A model generated the notes under the pieces. The model saw nothing but the letters and a program-made list of their open reading frames with translations, did not search any database and was not told the DNA's origin. A stretch of DNA of 64,000 bases from Castanea sativa. Its lineage: Eukaryota; Streptophyta; Magnoliopsida; Fagales; Fagaceae. Shown piece after piece: positions 48,855-60,184 of the stretch (its first letter is position 1; each line of letters opens with the position of its first letter). The stretch spans positions 16,775,001 to 16,839,000 of the forward strand of contig NC_134013.1 in NCBI RefSeq assembly GCF_040712315.1. The letters run 5' to 3'. The translations under genes and the position numbers were made by a program.

Positions 48855-49861
48855 GGCGAAAATGCACTTTTGGTCCCTACATTTTGGGTCAATTCCTATT
48901 TTGGTCCCAAAATTGATTTCTTTGCTAATGTCATCCCTAAAAAAAGAAAATCGTTTTTAAAATGGTCCTTTCCGTCAGGCTAGAAACGGAGAAATCTGAC
49001 GTGGCTAACGGAAGGCCCTATTTGCTGACGTGGCGCTGACGTGGCTATTAAAATATTATTAAAAAAGATTATTTGGCAAATTTTAAATGCCATGTCAGCA
49101 TTTTAATTTTTTTAAATAAAGCCACGTTAGAAATTTTATATAAAAAAGAAATTAAATTTAAAAAAAAAACCTTAAATCTAATTTAATTAAAAAAACAACT
49201 TGTTTCTCAAAAAAAAAAAAAAAAAAAAGGTGTTCTTCTCCATCAAACACAGGAAGAACTCAAACCCAACAACAAACACAACCCAACCTTAAATCTAATT
49301 ATCTCTCCTCTCTCACTTCTTTTCTTTGCCCTCTCTTCTCTCCTTCTGTTCTCTGTTCTCGCCGTCGAGACCTAAACCCACCAACCCAGCAAACGTCGCG
49401 GCGGCTTCTTCTTCTCTCCCTCTGCTCTCTGTTCTCGCCGAGACCCAAACCCACCAACCTAGCACCCAACGTCGCGGCGACTTCTTCTTCTCTCCCTCTG
49501 CTCTCTGTTCTCGCCGAGACCCAAACCCACCAACCCAGCACCCAACGTCGCGGAGGCTTCTTCTTCTCTCCCTCTGCTCTCTGTTCACGCCGAGACCCAA
49601 ACCCACCAACCCAGCACCCAACGTCGCGGAGGCTTCTTCTTCTCTCCCTCTTTCTCTGTTCTTTGTTCTCTCTTCGTGGGTCTGCGTGGATCGAAGGAGT
49701 CATGAGCGTGGATCGAATGGTGGATCAAAGCGTGGGTCTGATTGTTCATGGGTCGGAGCGTGGATCGTAGGAGTCGTGGTCCGATTTGGTTGATTTGGTT
49801 TGTGGGTTCTTTTTTTTCTTTTTTTCTTGCTGTGGATGGTGGTGATTTCTTGAGAAGTTGT

Positions 49862-49900
<39 letters not shown>

Positions 49901-50507
49901 CTGTTGCTGTGATTTGGGGTTGTGGCTGGTGGGTGACGGTGGAAGTGGTGGTCAAATTTGTGGGTTTGGCCGTGTGGTGTGCTGTTGGTTTGGGTTTTGT
50001 TTCTGTTGTGGTGTGCTGTTGTGGTTCTGCCGATCTGGGTATGTGTTTGTTGTTTGGTTGCTGGGTTTTTTTTTTGGGAATGTGGGTTTGAGTTCTTCCT
50101 GGGTTTGATGGGAAGAACACGAAGAACACCTAGTTTTTTTTTTTTTTTTTTTGAGAAACAAGTTGTTTTTTTAATTAAATTAGATTTAAGGTTTTTTTTT
50201 TTAAATTTAATTTCTTTTTTATATAAAATTTCTGACGTGGCTTTATTTAAAAAAATTAAAATGCTGACATGGCATTTAAAATTTGCCAAATAATCTTTTT
50301 TAATAATATTTTAATAGCCACGTCAGCGCCACGTCAGCAAATAGGGCATTCCGTTAGCCACGTCAGATTTCTCCGTTTCTAGCCTGACGGAAAGGACCAT
50401 TTTAAAAACGATTTTCTTTTTTTAGGGATGACATTAGCAAAGAAATCAATTTTGGGACCAAAATAGGAATTGACCCAAAATGTAGGGACCAAAAGTGCAT
50501 TTTTGCC
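48855..50507. mobile_element. Mutator-like non-autonomous element, 1653 bp, complete
   Basis: Long inverted repeats (48855-49268 and 50083-50507) begin GGCGAAAATGCACTTTTGG and GGCAAAAATGCACTTTTGG and stay highly similar for over 400 bp, including GACGTGGC-rich text. A perfect 9-bp target duplication, AATATTTAA, flanks it (48846-48854 and 50508-50516). Length of duplication and long repeats fit Mutator-like elements. The interior has 76-bp tandem repeats, a T run of about 40 and TGG-rich DNA, but no transposase. Confidence 0.88.
49351..49660. repeat. 76-bp tandem repeats inside the Mutator-like element
   Basis: Four units begin CTCTGTTCTCGCCG (or CACGCCG) at 49351, 49427, 49503 and 49579. Each carries ACCCAAACCCACCAACC and CAACGTCGCGG then CTTCTTCTTCTCTCCCTCTG. 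Because 76 is not a multiple of three, translated repeats cycle through frames; no protein is inferred. Confidence 0.88.
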
Positions 50508-50516
50508 AATATTTAA

Positions 50517-50949
50517 TTAGTCCTTGTACTTTTAAGCCAATGTAAAAAAAAAAAAAAAAATCCATATCATTAACTCTTGCTTTGAAACATATATAGCATA
50601 TGTTTGCATTGCTGCCTCTAAGACTAAAACACTGTAACATTTTAGTCCTCTCTGTTTATTAGTTAATTTGCTTTTTTACAAAGTTTTGATCTTTAATAGT
50701 TTAGAGGTAGCACTTTCACTTTCAATGAATTTGAGAAATGACTAAAAATCTTGATAAATTAAACTAGTTTGTGTTTTGGATTGGTACTTACTCTTGGGAT
50801 TCAGTAGTTAAGCAGCAAACTAGCAGTTCAACTTATTTCTATGAAAGTTGCTTATGAGGTTGATGTTATTTAGCTCACTTATTTCTTCCGTTATATTGAT
50901 TACTTACATATGCACCTTATCCTCTATTTTTCTTTTTCAAGCCCAACAT
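50517..50949. other. Interval between the Mutator-like element and the GRF gene
   Basis: An A run of 17 lies at 50545-50561. No separate gene is seen. If the GRF gene has an upstream exon or leader, its intron would cover this stretch. Confidence 0.4.
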
Positions 50950-51519
50950 ATGCCAATGTCGGAAATGAGTAACTATCTCTCCAGTTATGATGATCATTTT
51001 TGTGACGTTGACAGCTGCATCATTAGGACTTCCCTGAAACTTCATACATTTAGTAGTATGTTTTATATTTGTCGCTATTGGTCACTAGTAAGTACCATAT
51101 CCAAGTATTGGCAAAATAAAGAACCAATTCGTTGTTTTCTTGTTTATGTGTTGTATTGTATTCTGCAGGATGATGACCGTGCATGCAAGTTCTTCAAGTG
51201 GTTAGACACCAACATTTGTTGTACGTGTGGCAGTGCAACTGCACCTATTGTTATCGTCAAATTCAAAAGATTGGAGCATGCAGTGGAAGTTGCCAATGAA
51301 GAGTCGAAGCAAGCACACGCCCTGACAGCCGCAGCATTGGAAAGGGAGCGAGTTGCAAAATGAAAGCATGAAAGAGCCACGACTGCATGCATGATTTCTA
51401 AAGAGAAAGCAAAGAAGTTGACAATAGCTCTAGTAGTATCCTGGGTCATGTTTCTAGTATTGCTTATCTTGTCTACTAGGTTTGGGGAAGTCAAAATCAG
51501 GCATATGTGTTTGCCATAA
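50950..51519 (+). pseudogene. GRF-type zinc-finger protein with a C-terminal membrane helix, premature stop
   Basis: Exon 1 (50950-51087) encodes MPMSEMSNYLSS ... FCDVDSCIIRTSL ... FYICRYWSL. Exon 2 (51169-51519) goes on DDDRACKFFKWLDT, then a charged helical stretch and a hydrophobic segment (IALVVSWVMFLVLLILS). The CxxxS-RTS ... FYxCxxW ... CKFFKWLD pattern is that of plant GRF zinc fingers, which bind nucleic acid in other proteins. Expected residues NPGR are replaced, so the finger is diverged. The frame is cut by TGA at 51361-51363 (RVAK*KHERA); the text after it stays in frame and matches the family to the TAA at 51517. CGA to TGA would explain this. It lies on the strand opposite the Harbinger genes. 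Confidence 0.65.
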
Positions 51520-51729
51520 TGAGATGTGTATATATGTAATAATACAGATTTGTATTATTACATTTGTTTTGTATGTTAATCATACTCTTGAAAGTAACAG
51601 TTTATGATATGTGCCTAGTTGTACTTCTTAAAACAATGTGGAGACGTTTGAATTTACTCAATAATGTTAATGGCTAAGTTGATGGAGATTGTAGGTTTTG
51701 TTGTTGTATATGTGTGTAATATACATATA

Positions 51730-51754
51730 TATGTGTGTGTGTGTGTGTGTGTGT
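51730..51754. repeat. GT microsatellite
   Basis: About 11 GT units next to an AT-rich tract. Confidence 0.85.
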
Positions 51755-52161
51755 TATATTTATTTATTTATATACAATTTGGCAGCAATTGATAGTTAGG
51801 GTTCTTGGTGTCTTTAAAACAAATTCAAGGTAGATATTGTTTTCTTTATTTTTTTGTAAAAAATTCTTGGCAGATTACTGTTGCAATTTTAAAAAAGGGT
51901 TGAGTTTATCTCTTGTTCAGATAAGATTGGACTCTATTCAGAAGTCCCCTGTAAGCTTGAAATCTACTATTTCAATACCCCTCAGTTTTGCTTACTAACA
52001 AAATGTTGAATATGTAAGTTTGTGAACCATCAGTTATGGTCCCCACAAAAAAATTACCATAATGTTAATGGTATTTTCAACCACACTAATTTCTATTGTG
52101 ACAAAAATAATAGTCACCATAATCAATTAAGGAGAATATAACTTCCGTAACAACTTAAGTC

Positions 52162-53540
52162 CTACGAGGGATGCATCCTACATATTGATGTTGTGATATT
52201 GTCATGAACCTCTTTCATCTCAGTTTCGTCCAAGATTGAGATCACATCTGCCATGGCATCGTAATGACCTCCCTCACTACGTCCATACGTGCCCTATGCA
52301 GATCTAGAACGTTCAACGTCGTTGTTTTCATGTGCTCTAATGAAATTGTGAAGAACCATTGTAGCAACAATGATGTGACATTGAGTGCATATATGAAAGG
52401 GTGGCATATTTCTCAAAATTCTCCATTTATTCTTCCAAACTCCAAAAGTTCGTTCTATGACCGAACGAAGTGATGAATGGAGATAATTAAATTTCTCCTC
52501 TAAATGATGCAGCTCTTCACCTCGCTCAAATTCGGGGATGTGGTGCCTCTCCCCCTTATATGGTGCAAGGAAGCCTCTCTTCATAGGGTACCCTAAATCA
52601 ACAACGTAATACTTTCCTGCAAATGAACATGTTTAATGCATTAGCATTTTCACTACATAATACATATACTTTAATATTGTAATTAAACTGCATATTTACA
52701 AACCAGCTGGAGGTTTTGGGAAGTTGTCACGCTCATTATTGAGGCAACTTAAAAATATCCTTGTGTCATGCGCTGACCTTACCCATCCAACACACGCGAA
52801 TGTGAATTTCATGTCAAAATCACATGCGCACAAGCAGTTTGTTGTTGTGATACCTTTCCTGCCTCTGTACGGGTGTTGCTCATCAACTGGTACGACCACG
52901 GGGACGTGGGCCCCATCAATTGCACCAATGCAACCCTAACCATTGCCACAAAAATACAATGAGAAATGAAATACGTGGTATGACCATAAAGATAATTTGA
53001 ATAAAATCAAGTGAAGATACCAAATTCACAAAGTACCTCAAAATGTGGCCAATATCGATCTAAATGCTGAATATGTTCTGGCACGTTACGAAATGTACGA
53101 TCAGCAGGCTTGATAATGTCTACTGCCATAATGGTGGCTAGCAATGTAACTACAATGGCCACGCGTCGATGCACTGTTTCACCCAAATGTTGAAATTTAT
53201 CCTGCACTACTCTATTACCTGAGGCATGACCAAGTACCACTAATGTCATTGCCACAGACTCCAAGCAAACTCTTTTGGTATTGTTATATCCATACTGAGT
53301 GCGCAATGTATTACACAATTGTCGAAACACATGGCTTGACATTCTAAAGATATTGTGACATTGCTGCTCATTTCCATTTAATGTATATAGTACCCATTCA
53401 TACCCTATTTGTATATTTGTATGCATTGGTACTTTGGTCATATAGGTCTCCACGTAAGCTACACATGCACACCCAGCTATATATGTTGCGAGTACAATGT
53501 TGTCATTCAGGTTGAAGTTTGAGTCGTTTAGCAAATCCAT
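52162..53540 (-). pseudogene. PIF/Harbinger DDE transposase (HARBI1-like), premature stop
   Basis: Three exons: 53540-53037, 52935-52704 and 52616 to the end. The first gives the N-terminal helical region (YEWVLYTLNGNEQQCHNIFR ... FRQLCNTL ... DRYWPHFE). The second starts GCIGAIDGAHVPV with the first catalytic Asp and holds GWVRSAHDTRIF with the second Asp. The third holds RSVIERTFGVWKNKWRIL with the catalytic Glu and HNFIRAHE. Both introns are GT-AG. A TAG at 52296-52294 (RSRSA*GTYGR) stops the frame, but the same frame goes on through DAMADVISILDETEMKEV to the normal-looking end at 52162. The catalytic core lies before the stop, so a shortened but complete core could still be made. In active elements the enzyme works with the Myb-like protein encoded upstream. 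Confidence 0.85.
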
Positions 53541-55639
53541 CCTTTTGTATACCTTGAGATTTGTTTCTTTTTCTATTTCTGGAAAGCCAAGGACACTGGA
53601 AAATATGGCATAAATATGTCAATGCACTATCTGTGGACATAATAAATTTTTCATAAAGATTGACTGGACATAAGAATTTCCAAAGTTCATTAAAATATGA
53701 ATAAAGAGTTACGCCAAAACACTACTATTTCCAATCCAAAGTGTATGTCATCATAAGGAAAAATTAAAAAAAAATTAAAAATGATGGCAGAAAATTTTAT
53801 CCAAGACACTTCAATTTTACTTGGTAGTAATGGCAACAATTTTACTGATCTTGAATTTTTGCAAAAAATAGGACTATAGAGTTCTATAAGCATTTAGAGC
53901 ATTAAACATCAAGCTTAATGAGATGCATAAAGGACATATAAAAAAGAAATATGTGTAAAGCACAAAAAGAAAAAGAAAAAGAAAAATATGATGATGATTG
54001 ATATTTGATAGCTCAGGCCTGTAAACTTCTATCCTATCCTTGTAAAAGTAAGGTGGAGGGTGAAATCAAGGGTTCAAAAACCACCTTGTAAATGAGTAAA
54101 AAAAAATATATAAATGCAGAAAACACTTTGTAGCTTGCAAAAAAATGCAGCCTATTTAGTTCATACATAGAGAAGCATAAGTTATTTGTTCTACAAAAGG
54201 ACATTATTCTCTCTCTCATCATAGTCCTTTTTTTCCCTCCTCTAGAAATATAAGATCTATGGTATTTTAGGGCAATTAAAACCAGAGATTCTCCGTCTCC
54301 TTGAGAGTGTGAGGTGGCTACATTCCTTGCCGGCAATGATATCATACTAAGGCATCTGAGATTACAAGCATGCATCTAAGATTACAAGCATTCAACTTAT
54401 GCGAGGTAGTTGATTACTCCAGTAAAGCTAACAAACTAGAACAATACTTAATGTAAAGATATTACCAAAGTAGTAGCAGGTTGAAGTCACTCTAGGAGAG
54501 ACACCAGCTTTGGAACAATATGAGAGTCATGAACATGAGTTATTTGCAAGGGAGCCTAAGTGTAGATAATGTGTTTAGAGAATCAATCCCTCTTAGAATT
54601 GGGAGATTCTAGAACAGGTTTGACCATTGTTTAATCATTAGAGTAGATTGAGTGTTGTGTTTTGTAGCTTATTTCATATACTTGGTTAATTAGGTTGGCT
54701 TTAACTGCTTTATGGCTATGTTTCAATATCTAATTGCTTGCAGCTGTTTTGTTGCTTGCCGACTCTTGTTTTTTCTTAATGTAATTTACTCATTTATCCA
54801 AAAGAGGAAGTTTTATGAAGCATATGCCATAAATAGAACATTTTTGCACAAATAACAAGAAAAAGTATTATTGTGTGTACCAAAAAGACAATATTTCTTT
54901 TTAGCAGGACAGCAACGCTAAGGTTTGGAAAGATAATGAGAATCTTTTTTCCTTCCAACTATTTGGAGATGAGCAACAGTAGAAGGTGTGGCTAGATCCA
55001 AAAGATTCATTCACTGGAAATAAACGTTCCTAAGCTAAGGTCCTCTGAACATTAGCAATCTGACTCATAAAAGTATATATAAAAAATAAAATGGTAAGTA
55101 ATTTGATGGATTCCTAATACTTTTTCTAAAATTTTAGAACACATTTGATATCTGATTGAATTTTTTAAAATTAAGATATAAGAAATGCAATTAAGATGGA
55201 GTCAATTTACTCAATCTCATTTTAAGATTTTGACTTAAGTGAATTCTCCAAACACATTTAAGAAAAGAAGAAACCATTTAGCCTAATTATCTCATCAGAT
55301 AAACTATGTAAGCGATTACTTATTTACTAATTACTCAAATGGCATTGAGCATTTCAATTTTAAGTAAATACCATGCACCAACAGCTTACATATAAAGATA
55401 AAAAAAAATTACTGAACAGTATACCTTAATAATAAGCTATGTCCTACAGTGTTAATTGTCACTTGTCATGGTAGATACTCCCCTCAAGTGTTAAAAAGAA
55501 CAAGCAGAGCCTATATTTTTTCATGTTGCAAAAGTGACTTAGATTCAAATCACAATAAAAAACATCTAAACTTGTTGGAATAGACAGTAGCAATAGGATG
55601 CAAGATTACTGTTATTGTTACTTTGACTTTGTAGTTTTG
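53541..55639. other. Spacer between the transposase and the Myb-like gene, left part
   Basis: No gene is seen apart from the SINE at 54008-54110. AT-rich with A-runs near 53770 and 53965. Confidence 0.45.
54008..54110 (+). mobile_element. tRNA-derived SINE (family 1), copy 3
   Basis: ATAGCTCAGGCCTGTAAAC at the start and the B box GGTTCAAAAACC near 54071, then an A-rich tail. Related to 18511-18613. Confidence 0.55.
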
Positions 55640-56290
55640 GTGGACTATATTAGTCTATTATTCGTGATGATGCCTATAAAAATATTCAGTCATTTTATAA
55701 ATCTAGCAAGTTCTTGGGGGAAGAAGGCGCTATTGTTGTGGCATTGGTCCCTAAAGTGACAAATCCTTCCAAAATGGTTGAGTTCCCTCTTATATCTCAT
55801 TGTATTCTGTAATATAATTTATGGGTGCATTACTACCATCTCAGCCAATAGATTGAAACCTTCTTTCAATGACGTGATTGGCAAACATCAATCTGCCTTC
55901 ATGCAGGAAGATATATAATAGAAAAAAGTGCTTCTAATGCAGGAAATAGTGAAGAACTATCATTAGAATAGAGGCAGCCTAGGTGTACCTTGAAAATTGA
56001 TTAATGAGAGCATGCGATTTTGCTGAATCACACTCTATACTTCGCTGCTTGTTAGCTATTGGTGTTCCCACAAATTTGCCAATATATTAGTGGTGAAAAA
56101 GGCCTTAGAAGATTTCAAAAGTCTTTTTGGCTTATAAGCCAATGCTTCCAAGTTCCAAGAGTGAGTTGTTGTAGCAATACCTGACATGCTCCAATTCAAA
56201 GAAGGAAAATTTCCAGTTAGCTAGCTTAGAGTGCCTCTCATATCTAGTAAGCTCATTGAAAAAGAATGCAGTCCTCTTATAAATAAGATT
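55640..56290 (+). pseudogene. LINE reverse transcriptase fragment with internal deletion
   Basis: Pieces in shifting frames: ALVPKVTNPSKMVEFPLIS (55741-55797), SFNDVIGKHQSAFMQ (about 55864-55908), PRCTLKID (about 55978-56002), then FKSLFGL*ANASKFQE (about 56114-56160) and QFKEGKFPV ... VPLISSKLIEKECSPLI (about 56195-56285). These are successive blocks of an L1-type plant reverse transcriptase, but the catalytic YADD/FADD region between them is missing. Several stops are present. It lies between the two Harbinger genes, so it was inserted there or left behind. Confidence 0.72.
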
Positions 56291-56646
56291 ATACCAAAAG
56301 TTAATTTATGGTCTAAAGTAAAGCAAACCAATTAACAATCAATAAAGCTCTAAACTAGTAATTTGGAAATTTCATTGCAGAAGTGGGGAAATGATATGTG
56401 AATTGAATAAATTAGAACATCAAAACACTAAAAATAGATCAGATGTTGAGCTGAAAAAGGAACAAGAAAGCATACACTAGATGACAATTAATTAGTAACC
56501 ATTGTCTTACATACACACCCACCGTAAGCATAGTTTCTGCCAATAAAAAAGAAAAAGAAAAAAAAGAGTGCAACAAGTACATAAACCCATTTCCGATTAC
56601 TACAACACCAAGTCTTAGCAACCCTATTGAGACAATCCCCTTTCAT

Positions 56647-57703
56647 TCAGGAAAAATGACATTGAGGGTTCCTTTGGTACTGCATCTCTAGCCGCTTCAG
56701 CTGTACATCCTTGTCATGAGCAAGTGCTGTAAACATGCTCCTACCCTCTGCTTTTTCCATGAAGAAGAGGGTGCTGAACATATAAAGACGACCACCCGAT
56801 TACACCCTAGGAAGACAAAACACCATGTCCAGAATTGCTTTAACCTCAGTAGTTGTGTTGGAGATAGTTGGTGAATGAGTACTTACACTTCTACCTTCAG
56901 CAAACACATTTGAGATGCTCTTCAAAGAGTCGGACACCTCTTGCACAACTGAACATTTTTTTCTTGGTTTCTTGCAAATTCTCCTAAAAAGGTGGACACC
57001 GCTTGACAAGCTTTTCCCCTTATTCACTGCCGGTCCTGCCCTCGACAAAGCTAGGCCTTCAACCTCCATTGGGTCAACATTCACACAGGGTTCGCATTAG
57101 GGGTCAACAAATTCTTTGGTATTAGTGAAGTCCCCAGACCCTTCGGTGCTTTCCTTTGACATTTGAGCACTCGTGCAGAATGCATTTTTTCCCGTTGCAA
57201 TCGTGCCTCCAAACATGATGTCCATGGAGTCAAGATTCGGCATACCTTTTTTTTTTTCTAAAGATTCCTGCCTTGGGACATGCCTACATGTGGACAACCA
57301 GTAGTTAGAATACAATATAGTTGTAGACAGTGGAGTTTTTCACAATTATGTAAAGTGAACTAACTGCAATCTTTCGGGTCCACCACTCATCACTGGCATC
57401 AAGCAAAGTAGTTCCAGGATCAATACCCAACCCAGTGTCACGCTTAAAACACTCGTTATAGTCCCTCCAATTTTTTCTCAGATGATCCCATTTGTTTTTA
57501 ACTTGCTGGTGAGTCACCACTTTTCCCATTTCACTCAACTGCTTAATCACTGCATCAACCCCTACCCTTCTCAAAAATCCTCCTTTCCTCTTGCCCTCTA
57601 GGACTTGAACAGTACACAAATCACAAAAAGTTTTTAGTTCCTGTGGATCTTTCCAATCTTGTCTCACATCATTACCACCGTCCTTTGATTTCCCCTTAAC
57701 CAT
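56647..57703 (-). pseudogene. Harbinger Myb/SANT-like accessory protein, two premature stops
   Basis: Exon 1 (57703-57365) encodes MVKGKSKDGG ... and a trihelix/Myb-like domain (FLRRVGVDAVIKQLSEMGK, KNKWDHLRKNWRDYNECFKR, LDASDEWW). Exon 2 probably starts at 57267 (GAATCT) and continues DSMDIMFGGTIATGKNAF, the usual sequel in this family. A TAA at 57099-57097 and another at about 56806-56804 cut the frame. The same frame resumes after each, ending RLEMQYQRNPQCHF at 56647. The exon 2 acceptor is uncertain: a T-run nearby may also hide a frameshift. In Harbinger elements this protein brings the transposase to the DNA ends and the nucleus. Confidence 0.78.
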
Positions 57704-58627
57704 TTTTGCTACAACCTCCTTTTATACTCATTGAGGCATTTCAAAAAACAGTTTGTGTGCATGTCATAATCGATTAAGCATGCCCACATGAAAAATGCAA
57801 AGTAAACTCACATAGTCCAAATAGAACACATGTAGGAAGAGAAACACACAAAATTACACGAAGGACCCACATACTAGTGTCATGTAAAACACAAAAACTA
57901 CACAAACACGTTGAACACAAAAACCACACACAAACGTTGAACACAAAAAACCACAGATTGAAGCTTCATGGAAAACAATATAACCACACACCAACAGATC
58001 AGAGAGTATGAGAAGTTAAACACAACTTGCCCGTGAATGCAGAGACCCACAGTGGCGGCAATGACATCCCAAGCGGAGAGAAGGTGAGCTCGAGCGAATG
58101 AAGAATGGAGGGGATCGGGTGGGTCTGTTGTGTGTAATGGGTTTGCAATGTAGGTGTTTCCTTTGTTTTGATGGAATATTGGTGGGTGGGTAGGTGCAAT
58201 TCATTGAAGAGGAAGAGGAAGAGGACGGAGCATTGATGAAGCGCATTGAAGACATCTTTGCCATGGTAGTTGAGAGAAAGAAGACGCCTGATGCGGAAAT
58301 AGTCGTTGCGTTGCGCACCGTTTTGATGCAAAGGCCTCTGCTTCTTTGGGTCAGATGAAGGAAGAAGAAAATATCCCAGGTTTATTTAAGTGACCCAAAA
58401 CGCACCGTATTGTTTCCTCTAGTGCAACGCATTTCCTCTAGTGATTTTGTCCATAAACAGTACACACACAGTATTTTCTTTAATGAAATGGTGCGTCTAG
58501 AAATTCATTTGTGCATTTCAGCTAGAAGTTGCGCATTTCCTTTAGATGGCACTGGAGCGTGGGACCCACGGCGTGAAAAACGTAGACGTGAAAACGCTCA
58601 ATTGAAACGCGTAATCCAAACAAACAC
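57704..58627. other. 5' terminal region of the Harbinger element
   Basis: No further exon is recognised. ACACAAAAACCACACA words repeat near 57880-57960. A minus-strand frame at 58318-58016 is Ser-rich and unremarkable. The last 130 bp carry TGAAAACGCT/GAAACGCGT and GTGGGACCCACG, typical of Harbinger subterminal DNA. Confidence 0.45.
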
Positions 58628-58630
58628 TAA

Positions 58631-60184
58631 GTAAGGGGAAATAGAATAATTAGTTTTTTCATTTGTAATTTTGATGCTAATGCTAAGAATACTGAGAATT
58701 TTGATTAATATGTTTTGGATTGGGATGATGTTAATACTTTATATGATGATAATCTAAATGAATAAAAATTCACTTTTGACTTTTGAGTATATATAAAGGT
58801 AATCTCAGAATAATATACTAGTATTGGCTAGTATATCTATCTATTAAAAAAAAAAAAAGTGAATGAGTGTGTAAATAGTTTATCTACAATACTTTGGTAT
58901 AGTCAAGTATTGTCTTATTTGTAGCCAAAACAGTGTGTTTTTAGTAAAATCGTTTCAAGTGAAAAACCAAAACAAAACTTAGAGAGAGAGAGAGAGAGAG
59001 AGAGGACAAAGAGTGGTTAGAAGGTGGAGAGGGAAAGTTCACAATACCTACGTGATGTGTTCGTCAAACCAAGAGAGAGAAACAGATGATAAAGGAAACA
59101 GATTGTTGAGGACAAATTTTTCACACCACATGGCTTCATTTCATTGGCGACTCGCACCACGTCAACACTATCATGGATTTTGAGAAAATCTCTTTTAAAG
59201 CCCAAAAGGGTCCATATTCACAAAATGACGCCGAAGCCCATGATCCAAAACTCATGGCAATATAATCTCATCAAAGCCCATAGATCGAGCTTATGGCACA
59301 ATATCTCATTTTCGGCTCATGATCCAAGCTCATGAGTCTCATTGGAGGAATTTTAGGAGTTGTGGTTTGGAGGGCCAAGAAGTATGTTCAGTAAAACTCC
59401 AGTAGTTCAAATTTGATAAAGGAAAGCATGTTGCTTGGCATGTCTTCCCCAATTCCCTGAACTCTGACGGGTCAGTGTGCAATAGGTAATATTTGGTAAG
59501 CCTCTCATATCACATAACACTTAAAATGATAAAACTCCCCATGCTCTTTACATAAAAAAATTAATGTTCATCATATAATATAAGTTTAAAAATGTAATTA
59601 TAGTATTTCATATAAATTATATTATTATCATCTAAATCAATTCCAAGCACATGGTTAAATATACATTAATATCTCATATCTAGCATTAAATACTTTCCTT
59701 ACTCTCCAAGATTTGGTTAAAATACAAAAAAAAACCATAATTACATCTCTAAAACTTCATCAAATATCAATCAACTAGTCTATTACTTACCAAAATTATA
59801 TATGGACTAAACATATAATTTTTCAAAAGATGGAACTTAGCCAAAAATACCAACAACTCTAGCGGAAGCTGCAACAGCTCCAGCAAAAGCTGCGACAGCT
59901 TCTGCAAAAACTGCAAACAGCTCCAGCTGTAGTACCAGAAATAGAAGGATCTCATAAAGATTATCTTACCATTTCTAGCTAAAGCATGGATTTAATGCCA
60001 AAGGATGTTATTCAAATGACATCATCCAGCTGAAACAGCTGTGACATAACATTAAAGTCTCAAATTTTCTTCTTTTGGCTAAAAAACAAAAAAACCACTA
60101 ATGAAACCACTTACTTTGTTAAAGACTTTTCCTTATTTGATGAATTTTCCTTTAACTAATTCTGATTTAGTTACATACTTGGCT
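58631..60184. other. AT-rich intergenic DNA with an AG microsatellite
   Basis: An (AG)n run lies at 58980-59004. From 59866 to 59935 the words AGCTGCAACAGCTCCAGC repeat imperfectly. No gene is recognised. Confidence 0.45.

Larger units (their letters stand above)
46962..58627 (-). mobile_element. Candidate large PIF/Harbinger transposon (decayed, with nested insertions)
   Basis: Left: TAA (46959-46961) then GGGTTCGTTTGGATCCCGC. Right complement: GTGTTTGTTTGGATTACGC, with TAA at 58628-58630. The ends match at about 14 of 19 positions and the TAA flanks fit the Harbinger target site. Inside, on the minus strand, are a Myb/SANT-like gene and then a DDE transposase gene, the two-gene set of autonomous Harbinger elements. 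A GRF zinc-finger gene on the other strand, a Mutator-like element, a LINE fragment and a SINE also lie inside. The right end is likely. The left end is uncertain, because similar termini belong to common MITEs. Confidence 0.42.

Noticed and set aside
49299..50289. Long frames on both strands, including a 234-codon one
   Set aside because: Built from 76-bp tandem repeats, poly(A/T) and TGG repeats inside the Mutator-like element. A Pack-MULE gene capture was considered but no host gene part is recognisable.
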